From contig JBEAVE010000018.1 in NCBI GenBank assembly GCA_041161065.1, positions 39,793 through 103,792 of the forward strand: a stretch of 64,000 nucleotides of DNA, in the 5' to 3' direction. Shown one piece after another: positions 54,480 to 64,000 of the stretch. Under the pieces are notes generated by a model, which did no database searches, had not been told where the DNA came from, and saw only the letters and a list, made by a program, of their open reading frames with translations. Origin of the DNA: DYRG01 sp041161065. GTDB taxonomy: Bacteria > Pseudomonadota > Gammaproteobacteria > Beggiatoales > Beggiatoaceae. Made by a program: the position numbers and the translations under genes. Each line of letters starts with the position of its first letter. Position 1 is the first letter of the stretch.

Positions 54480-56723
54480 ATGTCAAAACTTTGGATATTT
54501 TGCAAACAGCATGGCTTACGATTTCTAATAAGTGCTTTAATTGTCTGCGTTTTTTTGGTTCATGCACTGGGTATTCGTCACTGGGAATTATTGGATTATT
54601 TAGAACGTAATGCTTACGATGCCCGTTTGAATTTTTCTCTCCCAACAAACGGTTTTGATCCTCGAATTGTCATTGTGGATATTGATGAAAAAAGCCTTAA
54701 TGCGTTAGGTCGCTGGCCCTGGCGGCGCAGTATTTTGGCGACTATTCTTGATCAACTATTTGATTATTATAAAATTAACCTCTTGGGATTTGATATTGTT
54801 TTTCCTGAACCGGATCAAAGCTCGGGTTTGAATATTTTAGAAGAACTTGCTCAACAACAGCTCAAAGATCAAACCGCCTTTCTAGAAACCCTAACTCACT
54901 TACGCTCACAGCTTAATTATGATCAAATTTTTGCTCAAAGTATAAAAGGTCGCCGTGTTGTTTTGGGTTTCTCCATGATTAGTAGAAATGACTGCCAACA
55001 AAACAAATGTGTTTCTAGTGGAGAATTGCCCAATCCTATCCTGAAACTAAGCGATTTACAAAACATTGCAATGCCTATTCAAGCACAAGGTTTTGTGGGT
55101 AATTTACCACTATTTAATCAAGTCGCAATTACTGGTGGACAATTTAGCCAAGCTCCTGATAATGATAGTATTATTCGCCGCATACCTATGTTATATCTTT
55201 ATAACAATCAACTGTATGAATCGCTTTCTTTAGCAATGGCGCGGGTTTTATTTAGCGAACCTTTTATTGAACCCATTATCGTAAAGAACGGTAATTACCA
55301 AGCCATTGAAGCCTTGAAATTAGGCGATCATTTCATTCCCGTTAATGAAAACTTAGAAACGCTAGTGCCTTATCGAGGAAAACGCGGTAGTTTTTCTTAT
55401 GTTTCGGCTATTGATGTTTTAGAGCATAAAGTACCAGTTGAAACATTACAAAATGCAATTGTAATTATGGGAACAACTGCGGAAGGTTTATTTGATTTGC
55501 GGGCAACACCTGTTGAGGAAATTTACCCCGGCGTTGAAATCCACGCCAATATGGTCAGCGCATTACTAGATGACCATTTATTAGCCAGTCCCGCATTTGT
55601 TCGCGGCGCAGAAGTTCTTTTAATGTTTCTGAGTATTTTTGTGATGATTTTCTTAATATTTTGGACAAATCCATTATGGTCAATAATGGTTGCAATTGTA
55701 ATGAGTTTTGCAATCATTTGGGTGAATTTGTGGTTTTGGACACAATTGCAATTAGTCATTCCACTTGCTTCTACATTAACAATGATTTGGACATTATTTC
55801 TATTTAACATGGGATTGGGGTATTTTCTTGAAAACCGCCACAAACGCCAATTAACTAGTTTATTTGGACAATATGTGCCTTCACAATTGGTTGATGAAAT
55901 GAGTAAGAATCCGGGCGCAAATTTCTCATTGGAAGGGGATAGTCGAGAAATGACGGTTTTGTTTTCTGATGTGAGAGGATTTACGTCGATTTCTGAAGGC
56001 TTAAATCCTAAAGAACTTTCGCAATTAATGAACACTTTTTTAACCCCAATGACCTATTTGATTCATCATCATCGTGGGACAATTGACAAATATATGGGCG
56101 ATGCCATTATGGCTTTCTGGGGTGCACCTTTGTATGATAAACAACACGCAAGAAACGCCTTGCTTGCGGGTTTAGAAATGATAAAGAAATTAGAGGAAAT
56201 GCAGCCTATTTTTAAAGCAAATGGGTGGCCCGAAATTCATATTGGTGTGGGTTTGAATACGGGGGTTATGAATGTTGGAAACATGGGGTCAGAATTTAGA
56301 ATGGCTTACACGGTTTTAGGTGATGCGGTTAATTTAGGTTCAAGATTGGAAGGTTTGACCAAGCAATATGGGGTTTCTATTATTGTCAGTGAAAGCGTAA
56401 AAATAGCGGTTTCTGACTATGTTTTTCGTGAATTAGATCGTGTTCGCGTGAAAGGAAAAGATCAACCCGTTGCTATATTTGAACCGCTGGGTGAACAAAC
56501 CACTTTAGATAGTGCAAGTCGCCAAGAACTTCAACAGTATCATCAAGCATTACAACTTTATCGCCAACAACAATGGAATGAAGCGGAAAATTTATTACAA
56601 AGTTTATATCAAAAAATTCCTTCTCGCTTGATTTATAAGATATATTTAGATCGTATTAAATATTTTCGAGAACAACCTCCCGAGCAAAATTGGGACGGTG
56701 TAACAACTTTTACCACTAAGTAA
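54480..56723 (+). CDS. CHASE2-domain adenylate/guanylate cyclase
   Basis: 747 residues. An N-terminal membrane helix (about 13-30) is followed by an extracytoplasmic CHASE2 domain (about 35-350; FDPRIVIVDIDEKSLNALGRWPW is its hallmark). Three membrane helices lie at about 375-450, then a class III cyclase domain (about 485-670). Metal Asp residues sit in VTVLFSDVRGFTSIS and DKYMGDAIMAFWGAP. The substrate Lys (K-Y-M-G-D) is present and the YTVLGDAVNLGSRLEG motif is intact, in contrast to the 17.4 kb cyclase. The C-terminus has a short TPR-like helical stretch (QWNEAENLLQSLYQ). Confidence 0.92.
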   Translation: MSKLWIFCKQHGLRFLISALIVCVFLVHALGIRHWELLDYLERNAYDARLNFSLPTNGFDPRIVIVDIDEKSLNALGRWPWRRSILATILDQLFDYYKINLLGFDIVFPEPDQSSGLNILEELAQQQLKDQTAFLETLTHLRSQLNYDQIFAQSIKGRRVVLGFSMISRNDCQQNKCVSSGELPNPILKLSDLQNIAMPIQAQGFVGNLPLFNQVAITGGQFSQAPDNDSIIRRIPMLYLYNNQLYESLSLAMARVLFSEPFIEPIIVKNGNYQAIEALKLGDHFIPVNENLETLVPYRGKRGSFSYVSAIDVLEHKVPVETLQNAIVIMGTTAEGLFDLRATPVEEIYPGVEIHANMVSALLDDHLLASPAFVRGAEVLLMFLSIFVMIFLIFWTNPLWSIMVAIVMSFAIIWVNLWFWTQLQLVIPLASTLTMIWTLFLFNMGLGYFLENRHKRQLTSLFGQYVPSQLVDEMSKNPGANFSLEGDSREMTVLFSDVRGFTSISEGLNPKELSQLMNTFLTPMTYLIHHHRGTIDKYMGDAIMAFWGAPLYDKQHARNALLAGLEMIKKLEEMQPIFKANGWPEIHIGVGLNTGVMNVGNMGSEFRMAYTVLGDAVNLGSRLEGLTKQYGVSIIVSESVKIAVSDYVFRELDRVRVKGKDQPVAIFEPLGEQTTLDSASRQELQQYHQALQLYRQQQWNEAENLLQSLYQKIPSRLIYKIYLDRIKYFREQPPEQNWDGVTTFTTK

Positions 56724-56744
56724 TTTTATTTCTAGGATAGTGAT

Positions 56745-57614
56745 ATGAAATCCATTCGCAAAGCAGTTTTTCCCGTCGCGGGTTTAGGTACACGTTTTCT
56801 ACCAGCCACCAAAGCAAGTCCTAAAGAAATGTTACCCATTGTCGACAAACCTTTAATTCAATATGGCGTAGAGGAAGCGATTGAAGCAGGTGTTCGCCAA
56901 ATGGTATTTGTCACTAGCAGTAGCAAACGGGCAATTGAAGACCATTTTGATCGTAATGCAGAATTAGAACAAGAATTAGAGGAACGTGGAAAAAAAGAAC
57001 TATTGAAAATGGTGCAATCTATTGTGCCGCCCTCGGTTTCTTGCATTTATATTCGCCAACCTCAAGCATTAGGATTAGGTCATGCGGTGTTGTGTGCAAA
57101 ACCCGTGATTGGAGATGAACCTTTTGCGGTAATTTTAGCTGATGATTTGATTGATGGAGAAGATAGTTCTTGTTTATCTCAAATGGTAAAATTATTTTCA
57201 CGAGAGCAAAGTAGCATTGTTGCAGTTGAGAAAATCCCTAAAGAAGAGTCTTACAAATATGGAATAATTGAACCAACTAGTTTATATGAACGGGTATTTG
57301 ATGTTAAAAACATTGTAGAAAAGCCCAATCCAGAGAACGCACCTTCTAATTTAGCCGTTGTTGGACGTTATTTATTGAGTGCAGAAATCTTTAATTATTT
57401 AGAGCATATTCCGAGAGGAACGGGGGGAGAAATTCAATTAACTGATGCAATTGATGCGTTATTGAAAGATCGGCGTGTATTGGGGTATGAATTTAGAGGA
57501 CGACGCTATGATTGCGGGAGCAAATTGGGTTATTTGCAAGCCACCGTTGATTATGCGTTGAAACACCCAGAAGTAGCGACTTCTTTTCGCGAGTTTCTCC
57601 AACAAGTTTTCTAA
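56745..57614 (+). CDS. galU: UTP-glucose-1-phosphate uridylyltransferase
   Basis: GalU makes UDP-glucose for LPS, capsule and trehalose pathways. The 289 residues match the family. The nucleotide-binding loop is FPVAGLGTRFLPATKASPKEM (residues 9-29), with the substrate Lys in VDKPLIQYGVEEA and the FAVILADDLIDG metal site. It lies 21 bases downstream of the cyclase gene and 13 bases upstream of the next gene. Confidence 0.95.
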   Translation: MKSIRKAVFPVAGLGTRFLPATKASPKEMLPIVDKPLIQYGVEEAIEAGVRQMVFVTSSSKRAIEDHFDRNAELEQELEERGKKELLKMVQSIVPPSVSCIYIRQPQALGLGHAVLCAKPVIGDEPFAVILADDLIDGEDSSCLSQMVKLFSREQSSIVAVEKIPKEESYKYGIIEPTSLYERVFDVKNIVEKPNPENAPSNLAVVGRYLLSAEIFNYLEHIPRGTGGEIQLTDAIDALLKDRRVLGYEFRGRRYDCGSKLGYLQATVDYALKHPEVATSFREFLQQVF

Positions 57615-57627
57615 TAGGAAATTCGTT

Positions 57628-59532
57628 ATGACAACGCCCATTCAAATCATTTCAAATCCTTCAAATAATCATCAGGCGAAAACAGTGCAAATAAACGCCG
57701 ACACAAAAGATATGTCGCAATTATTTGAAAGTTTAGGGTTTAATCATTCTAATGGCTTGATTAATATTGTAAATTCTGGTCGTGAAAAAGAAAATCATGA
57801 GATGAATGGACGTTTGGCACAGTTGTTTAGTCGTTCGATTGCAACGGTTGCCGCAGAATTAAGTGCATCATTGCTCGATAATGGCGTTGTAAATGAAATA
57901 AATAGCTTATTAGGCAAAGGGATAGCAGATCGTAACCACAAATCCTCTTTAATTGGCGTGTGTTCATCGGCATTGTTGGAAAATGAAGAACAGTTAGAAC
58001 CTAATCACAGTCATTTCATTTTTGTAGAAAATAGTGTTTCTCATGGCAATGAAATAAGAGAGAAAGTATTAGAGCATTTTTCTCAACATTTACCCGTTTT
58101 AACATTATTAGTTGGCGGCGATGAAATGACGTGCAAACAAGTTTTACATAGTGTGCGGCAAAATTGGGATATTGTTGTTTTAACTGGGACGGGACAATTA
58201 GCTGATGAGTTAATGAAATTAAAGAATAATCGTCCTGATTTTATTGATGATCCAATGCTCGCTGAAATTATATCTGATGGTAAATTACATTTTTTTAATA
58301 CCGATGACGGCATTTTAGATAAAAAAATTGTTGAATTACAACGAATTATTAGACGTTTAATGCGGGGAGATACGATTTTACAGCAAGCATGGGAACGGTT
58401 TGCTATGTATGATTTAAATGCTAATCGACACCAAAAGAACTATCGTAAAATTCAAATCGCAATTTTATTTCTGACGGTTTCTGGTACAGGTTTGGCTCTA
58501 ATACAAAATTCATTAGATTATCACCTAGAATATATCGATAAATCTAAATTAGAAAAACAGATTTTAGAAACTCAAACTTTATTGCCTGAAACAATAAGAA
58601 AACCTCAAGAAATTATTTCAAAAATACCCTCTGATCATAATAACAAAAACACCCTCGCACAAACCTTTCGAGAAACATTATTTAGTTGGTTTATGGTAAG
58701 AGAGAAACTATTACAAGGATTGAGTGGATTATTAAAAAGCATCATTATTGTAATTCCAATTATGATCACTGCATTATTAGCGGCAGCAAATCGTTTCAAT
58801 GCAGGCACAAAATGGCTCTTATTACGAGGTAGTGCGCAAGCGGTGAAACGTGAAATATTCAAATATAGAATGCGGGCAGATATTTATTTCTCCAATGAGG
58901 AACAAATCACTCGAGAAGAGCGATTAGCCGACAAATTAAAAGATATAAATAGCGCGCTTTCTCAAACAGAAATAAATACCTCAGCTTTACAATCTTATCA
59001 AGGGGTTTTACCTCCTCCTAAAGCTGTTGCTAAAAATGATAGTGGAATGAGCGGTTTATCACCAGAGCAATATTTGAGTTTTCGTTTGGAAGATCAATAT
59101 CATTATTATGTTGAAAAAACGACCCAATTAGAACTAAAATTAAATAAATTTCAATGGGGTATTTATATTACGGGGGGAATGGGAACATTGTTGGCAGCGA
59201 TAGGAATGGAAGTGTGGATTGCTTTAACAAGTGCATTAGTTGCGGCGTTTGGAACATATTTGGAATACCAGCAAATTGAGAAAACATTATTGAAATATAA
59301 TCGAGCAGCTTTAGAATTAAATAATGTGAAAACATGGTGGATTGCATTGCCATCAATTGAACAAGAAAAACAACTCAATATTGATGCGTTGGTGATGCGT
59401 ACAGAACAAATCTTAAATAGTGAATTTAGTGATTGGATACAAGAAATGCAAAATGCTCTAACTGCCTTAAAAGAAAAGCAGCAAAAAGCACCCAAAACAA
59501 CAGGTGAGGAAAAATTGGAGAAAATGCTTTAA
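57628..59532 (+). CDS. SLOG-SLATT (DUF4231)-like membrane protein
   Basis: 634 residues. Residues 1-240 look like a SLOG/LSDAT Rossmann domain of the TRPM type: GLINIVNSGREK near residue 43, HFIFVENSVSHGNE, VLTLLVGGDEMT and VVLTGTGQLADELM. A membrane helix follows at about 275-295, another at about 370-395, and a C-terminal double helix at about 510-545 (YITGGMGTLLAAIGMEVWIALTSALVAAF region). A Y-x-E-Y-Q turn next to it fits DUF4231/SLATT. In published analyses, SLOG domains sense nucleotide-derived messengers, and SLATT domains are thought to form pores in defence-linked systems. Start after GGAAATTCG. Confidence 0.65.
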   Translation: MTTPIQIISNPSNNHQAKTVQINADTKDMSQLFESLGFNHSNGLINIVNSGREKENHEMNGRLAQLFSRSIATVAAELSASLLDNGVVNEINSLLGKGIADRNHKSSLIGVCSSALLENEEQLEPNHSHFIFVENSVSHGNEIREKVLEHFSQHLPVLTLLVGGDEMTCKQVLHSVRQNWDIVVLTGTGQLADELMKLKNNRPDFIDDPMLAEIISDGKLHFFNTDDGILDKKIVELQRIIRRLMRGDTILQQAWERFAMYDLNANRHQKNYRKIQIAILFLTVSGTGLALIQNSLDYHLEYIDKSKLEKQILETQTLLPETIRKPQEIISKIPSDHNNKNTLAQTFRETLFSWFMVREKLLQGLSGLLKSIIIVIPIMITALLAAANRFNAGTKWLLLRGSAQAVKREIFKYRMRADIYFSNEEQITREERLADKLKDINSALSQTEINTSALQSYQGVLPPPKAVAKNDSGMSGLSPEQYLSFRLEDQYHYYVEKTTQLELKLNKFQWGIYITGGMGTLLAAIGMEVWIALTSALVAAFGTYLEYQQIEKTLLKYNRAALELNNVKTWWIALPSIEQEKQLNIDALVMRTEQILNSEFSDWIQEMQNALTALKEKQQKAPKTTGEEKLEKML

Positions 59533-59606
59533 TCATTGCACTAAAACAACAGTGATAAACGTTTTATAGTTGTTTGAAAATATAGAAAATAATCGTGGAG
59601 GTTTAT

Positions 59607-62600
59607 ATGAAGTTATTGTGGATATTGTTGTTATGGGTTAATTTCGCTCACGCCGCGCCTTTAACAACGCAAGATTTACCAGAAATATTAAAGGGTTGGG
59701 TTTCTTGGGTTTTGCATGATGAAACGACTCGAGATTGCCCTTTTTTCTATCATCAAGAGGAACAAGTGTGTCGATGGGCGGGGCGTTTGTATTTGCAAGT
59801 TGATGGAAAGCAAGGATATTTTTCTCAAGATTGGCAAACATTTGGAGAAACGTGGATTGATGTCATTGGCGACGCGCAGCATTATCCTCAACAAATTACG
59901 GTGAAAAAATTACCCGACGGCGAAACAAAATCCGCCATTGTCACCGATCATAATGGCAAGCCGCGTATTTTTATTGAAAAATCAGGTCATTACAAAATAG
60001 AAGGCACTTGGCAATGGGAACGATTACCTGAATTTTTGCCGGTTTCTCAAGATACGGGGCTGGTTAATTTGACGTTAAATGGAGAAACAATTGCGTCGCC
60101 CGATTTGGATAAACAAGGGCAATTATGGTTGAAACGCGACGGGACAACCGACGAAAATACCTCTGAAGACAATCGGTTAGAAATGCGGGTATTTCGCCAT
60201 TTGTTAGATGAAATTCCTGCACAATTAACGACGCGATTAGAACTAGAAATATCGGGATTAGCCCGCGAAGAAATCATTAATCCTCTGTTTGATCCTCAAC
60301 TTTGGCGCGCACTTTCTTTAGAAAGTTCTTTACCGACGCGATTAGAAACCGACGGGCGTTTGCGAATTCAAGTTCGTCCCGGACATTGGGTTATTAATGT
60401 TCGAGCGCGTTCTCTGGAATATTTAAACAACTTGAAACCCATTTTATTGCAAGATGAGGAAGTTTGGGTATTTGAAGCGCGGCATGATTTAAGGCAAGTC
60501 GAGATCGCTGGCATCACTTCTATTGATCCTAAACAAAGTGGATTACCAAAAGAATGGCAATCATTTCCAGCGTATCGACTTCAAGTGGGAGAAACCTTGC
60601 AATTTCAAGAAAAACGACGGGGCGATCCCGATCCCACGCCCAATCGTTTATCGCTAAGTCGTTCTTTTTGGCTAGATTTTGATGGGGGCGGCTATACTTT
60701 GCAGGATCAAATCAGCGGCACAATGACCAATGGTTGGCGACTCGATATGGCTGAACCCATCAAACTCGGGCGCGTCAATATTAATGCGCAAGATCAATTG
60801 ATTACACGTTTAAACGACCAATCGCCAACGGGAGTCGAAGTCCGTCAAGGCAATCTCAATTTGACCGCCGATAGTCGTATCGACGCGCCGTTGCGAACAT
60901 TACCTGCCGTCGGTTGGTTGCATGATATTCAACAACTTAGCGTCAATTTGAATTTGCCGGCGGGTTGGCGGTTATTTCATGTGTCGGGTGCGGACAATAA
61001 ACCGCTAACATGGTTGTATCGTTGGACGTTGCTCGATGTTTTTATCGTGGTTGTTATCGCAATTATTATAACTAAACTTTGGCATTTCAAATGGGGTTTA
61101 TTAGCGTTTATAACTTTAGCGTTGAATTATCACGAACCCGATGCGCCACAAACCATTTTTCTCTATATTTTAGGTGCAATTGCTTTATTAAGCGTTTTGC
61201 CAACGGAGAAAAAAATTACTCGATTTATTGTGTTTAGTAGAAATGTTTTTTTGCTTTCTCTAGTTATCATTACAGCGGGTTTTTCTGTGTATCAAATTCG
61301 AGCAGCATTGTTTCCTCAACTAGCCCGCACACAAATGGGTTTTCTACCCCAAACGACTCCCTCTTTTTCAACCATAGGTGGTATAGCAGCAAAACCTCAA
61401 GTTCCTATGCAACAAATGGATAAAGGAGCGGCTGATGAAATGCAGAAATTAGATATTCAAGATGCCATTCAAAATGCGCCTCAACCAGAAGCTATGCCTC
61501 CGCCTGCGCCCGCTGTTTCTCCCGCGCCGCGCGCTAAAATAATCGAAGAAAATATCGCTGATGCTGATAACGAATCTAATGCGAGAAGTCTTTACAGTGA
61601 AGGCAAAGCAATGGTTTATCGCAAAGCAAAGAAAATGGCAAAGAAATCTTCTCAAAAACAACAACTCGTTCAAATCGATCCTAATGCGCAAGTTCAAACG
61701 GGTCCGGGGCTGCCTGATTGGCAATGGACACAAATTCATTTGAAATGGAATGGTCCTGTACAAAAAGATCAAACTATTCAACTCTATTTAATTCCACCTT
61801 GGGGAAATATGATGTTAGGATTTTTACGGGCGATTTTATTAGGGAGTTTAACGGGATTTTTGTTATGGGTTTCTTTTGGGTCTTTTAAATTGAATTTGAA
61901 ACCACCCATGAAAACTGCGATTACGGGATTGGCTTTATTGATAATGATGCCATTTTCAAATCAAGATGCTCAAGCAAATTTACCACCTGTTCCTCTCGCT
62001 TCGAGTGAGATTCCAGAAACGGCTATTTTGGAGGAAATGAAAGAAAAATTATTAGCTGCGCCGACTTGTTTGCCAAATTGCGCGGGGATTTCAAAGATGC
62101 ACCTCATTGCAAATCCTCAATCGTTACGGTTGAATTTAGAAATTCATGCGCAAGATCAAAGTGTTATTCCGTTGGCGGGCGCGCTTGGACAATGGCAGGC
62201 GCAACAAATTTGGTTGAATGATCTTGAAATCCACAGTGTGCATCGAGATGACAGCGGACAATTGTGGTTATTAGTGCCAAAAGGCGTTAATCGTGTGCAA
62301 TTACAAGGAGTTATGCCCTCACGAAGTACGGTGCAAATTCCACTGCCTTTGCTGCCGCGTTTTGTGACGGCGGAATTGAGCGGTTGGCAACTCGAGGGAT
62401 TGCACGAAAATGGCGTGGTCGACGCGCAGCTGCAATTGAGCCGCGAACAAACCGATACCAACGCCCAAAGCCTCGAACAAGGTGCGTTGCCGCCGCTGGT
62501 TCAAGTCGAACGCACGCTGTTGCTCGGGTTGGAATGGCAGGTCGACACCCGCGTCAAACGGTTGAGTCCGCAAGGATCGGCGGTCGTGTTGGCGATTCCG

Positions 62601-63854
62601 TTGTTGAATGGCGAATCGATAACCAGCGATAAACCTCACGTTGAAAACGGTAAAGCATTGATTAATATGGCTGCCGACGAGATCGAAACCGCTTGGACTT
62701 CAACATTGACCAAACAATCCGACATTACCCTCACCGCTCCCGCGACGCAGGATTGGTTCGAAACGTGGCGCGTCGATACGAGTGCGATTTGGCACTTGAA
62801 TTATGAGGGATTGACCGTCGTGCATCATCAAAACGCCGAGGGCGCGTGGCTGCCAACGTGGCGACCTTGGGCGGGCGACAGCGTGACATTGCATTTGACT
62901 CGTCCGCAGGGGGTCGCGGGGCAAAGCATGACCATCGACCAAGTCAATCTGACCATCAAAGCGGGACAGCGCGCCACCGATAGCGAATTAAATTTGCGGA
63001 TTCGAAGCAGTCGCGGCGGACAACACTCGATCAATTTGCCAGAAGGCGCGCAATTACAAAGCCTTAGGATCAACAACCAATCCCAACCCCTTCGCGCCGA
63101 TAACCGTACAGTTTCACTGCCATTGACCCCCGGTATGCAACACGTGTCGCTGGTTTTCCGTGAGCATCAAGGACTTGCAACCACGTTGCGCAATTCCCCT
63201 CTCGATCTCGGCGTGCCAAGCGTGAACACGACCATTCAAGTGCAATTACCGCCCGATCGATGGATTTGGTGGACAAGCGGCACACTAATGGGTCCGGCGG
63301 TGTTATTTTGGGGAATGGCGTTTGTTATCATAGGCTTATCAATCGCCATCGGGCAAACCCATTTAACACCGCTCAAAATATGGGAATGGATTTTATTAGG
63401 CATCATTACCGCGCAAATGCACATGATGGGCACATTAATCATTGCGGGTTGGTTGTTAGCGTTAGCCGCGCGCCAGAAACTCACCGTTGAAACCCTCAAC
63501 AAATGGGCTTTTGATTTCATTCAAATCGTATTAGTTATCTTAACTATTTCCGCTTTAGGTACGCTTTTATCCTCGATAGAACAAGGACTTATTGGAAAAC
63601 CTGATATGTATATTATCGGCAACGGTTCTACCGATACATTATTAAAATGGTATCAAGATCGAAGTGCCGCGATTCTACCCAATATTAGCGTCATTTCTTT
63701 ACCTATTTGGTTATATCGAATTATCGTTTTAATCTGGGCATTGTGGTTAGCATTTGCTTTGTTACGTTGGTTAAAATGGGGCTGGGAATGTTTTAGTGCA
63801 ACTGCGCTGTGGAAACCTTTAATTGCGCCTAAAATAAAAGTAAAGAGTGAATGA
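59607..63854 (+). CDS. Large polytopic membrane protein of unknown function (1415 aa)
   Basis: The ATG at 59607 follows GTGGAGG by five bases; a longer frame opens at 59595. A signal peptide (MKLLWILLLWVNFAHA) leads into a large extracytoplasmic region of beta-sandwich-like sequence (to about residue 470, repeated L-x-L-x-x-x strands). A cluster of four helices follows at about 480-570, a Pro/Gln-rich linker with paired Lys at about 620-680, two helices near 720-770, and a second beta-rich region. Helices recur at about 1220-1310 and 1370-1400. No catalytic motif was recognised. It could be a scaffold or transport-related protein; nothing in the sequence settles it. The following methylase gene starts two bases after its stop. 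Confidence 0.75.
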   Translation: MKLLWILLLWVNFAHAAPLTTQDLPEILKGWVSWVLHDETTRDCPFFYHQEEQVCRWAGRLYLQVDGKQGYFSQDWQTFGETWIDVIGDAQHYPQQITVKKLPDGETKSAIVTDHNGKPRIFIEKSGHYKIEGTWQWERLPEFLPVSQDTGLVNLTLNGETIASPDLDKQGQLWLKRDGTTDENTSEDNRLEMRVFRHLLDEIPAQLTTRLELEISGLAREEIINPLFDPQLWRALSLESSLPTRLETDGRLRIQVRPGHWVINVRARSLEYLNNLKPILLQDEEVWVFEARHDLRQVEIAGITSIDPKQSGLPKEWQSFPAYRLQVGETLQFQEKRRGDPDPTPNRLSLSRSFWLDFDGGGYTLQDQISGTMTNGWRLDMAEPIKLGRVNINAQDQLITRLNDQSPTGVEVRQGNLNLTADSRIDAPLRTLPAVGWLHDIQQLSVNLNLPAGWRLFHVSGADNKPLTWLYRWTLLDVFIVVVIAIIITKLWHFKWGLLAFITLALNYHEPDAPQTIFLYILGAIALLSVLPTEKKITRFIVFSRNVFLLSLVIITAGFSVYQIRAALFPQLARTQMGFLPQTTPSFSTIGGIAAKPQVPMQQMDKGAADEMQKLDIQDAIQNAPQPEAMPPPAPAVSPAPRAKIIEENIADADNESNARSLYSEGKAMVYRKAKKMAKKSSQKQQLVQIDPNAQVQTGPGLPDWQWTQIHLKWNGPVQKDQTIQLYLIPPWGNMMLGFLRAILLGSLTGFLLWVSFGSFKLNLKPPMKTAITGLALLIMMPFSNQDAQANLPPVPLASSEIPETAILEEMKEKLLAAPTCLPNCAGISKMHLIANPQSLRLNLEIHAQDQSVIPLAGALGQWQAQQIWLNDLEIHSVHRDDSGQLWLLVPKGVNRVQLQGVMPSRSTVQIPLPLLPRFVTAELSGWQLEGLHENGVVDAQLQLSREQTDTNAQSLEQGALPPLVQVERTLLLGLEWQVDTRVKRLSPQGSAVVLAIPLLNGESITSDKPHVENGKALINMAADEIETAWTSTLTKQSDITLTAPATQDWFETWRVDTSAIWHLNYEGLTVVHHQNAEGAWLPTWRPWAGDSVTLHLTRPQGVAGQSMTIDQVNLTIKAGQRATDSELNLRIRSSRGGQHSINLPEGAQLQSLRINNQSQPLRADNRTVSLPLTPGMQHVSLVFREHQGLATTLRNSPLDLGVPSVNTTIQVQLPPDRWIWWTSGTLMGPAVLFWGMAFVIIGLSIAIGQTHLTPLKIWEWILLGIITAQMHMMGTLIIAGWLLALAARQKLTVETLNKWAFDFIQIVLVILTISALGTLLSSIEQGLIGKPDMYIIGNGSTDTLLKWYQDRSAAILPNISVISLPIWLYRIIVLIWALWLAFALLRWLKWGWECFSATALWKPLIAPKIKVKSE

Positions 63855-63855
63855 A

Positions 63856-64000
63856 ATGAATCATTTGTATTATGGTGATAATTTGATTGTATTACGCGAT
63901 AAAATTCCTTCAGAATCGGTGGATTTGTGTTATATCGATCCACCGTTTAATTCTAAAAGAAACTACTTTCAAATTTATAACAACATTGGCGAAGAAGATA
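63856..64000 (+). CDS. DNA adenine methyltransferase, N-terminal part (cut by window edge)
   Basis: 48 codons are visible from ATG 63856: MNHLYYGDNLIVLRDKIPSE, then VDLCYIDPPFNSKRNY. GDNL and the catalytic DPPF with N-S/K-R-N-Y are typical of beta-class N6-adenine methyltransferases (type III Mod-like). It resembles the N-terminus at 46555, where the matching segment is LDPPFFSNRNY. The remainder, and any restriction partner, lies beyond the window. Confidence 0.85.
   Translation, partial: MNHLYYGDNLIVLRDKIPSESVDLCYIDPPFNSKRNYFQIYNNIGEED

Noticed and set aside
1..64000. CRISPR array
   Set aside because: No regularly spaced direct repeats of 20-40 bases were seen; the only direct repeat of size is the single 98-base duplication.

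Overview
The window is a stretch of gammaproteobacterial chromosome from a sulfur-storing bacterium, most likely of the Thiotrichales / Beggiatoa type. The evidence is a secreted Gly/Tyr/Trp-rich sulfur globule protein (42826-43227), envelope clusters with gammaproteobacterial gene order (lpxD-fabZ-lpxA, bamA-skp, carA-carB-greA, tpiA-secG-tRNA-Leu) and moderately AT-rich DNA. The exact taxon is inferred, because no 16S gene is present.

Left part (1-14.1 kb): the start of a TonB-dependent receptor, holA, a squalene/phytoene synthase-type gene, coq7, and then a long leftward envelope cluster, cdsA-dxr-rseP-bamA-skp-lpxD-fabZ-lpxA. This cluster covers CDP-diacylglycerol synthesis, isoprenoid precursors, site-2 proteolysis, outer-membrane protein assembly and lipid A. 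Upstream of it lie tRNA-Leu(GAG), secG and tpiA.

14-32 kb: housekeeping genes (tRNA-Val, a PAS-type nucleotide cyclase, a small GTPase-like protein, a YqeG-like phosphatase, greA, carB, carA, tilS) alternate with defence-type cargo. The cargo is a single-chain restriction-modification enzyme (14.2-17.3 kb), an ABC-type ATPase plus a small PD-(D/E)XK nuclease-like gene lodged between carA and carB, the remains of a VapBC toxin-antitoxin pair, and a UvrD-like helicase followed by a DUF2290-like protein.

32-46 kb: aceE-aceF (pyruvate dehydrogenase E1 and E2, with a strong terminator), a very large alpha-2-macroglobulin with an intact thioester motif, the sulfur globule protein with its own promoter, UTR hairpin and terminator, and rapA.

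46-64 kb: a methyltransferase-nuclease fusion with a partly duplicated tail and gene debris behind it, an ABM-like protein, htpX, a YnbA/YnbB-like phospholipid pair, a cluster of DnaA boxes beside an AT-rich stretch (a candidate replication origin or DnaA-titration site), a SAM-hydrolase / ODP-like / L,D-transpeptidase operon, a CHASE2 nucleotide cyclase, galU, a SLOG-SLATT-like membrane protein, a 1415-residue membrane protein of unknown function, and the first 48 codons of another DNA methyltransferase cut by the window edge.

Genes left of about 32 kb run mostly leftward and those right of 54 kb mostly rightward. This fits, but does not prove, a replication origin in between. No CRISPR array, rRNA gene or complete insertion sequence was seen.
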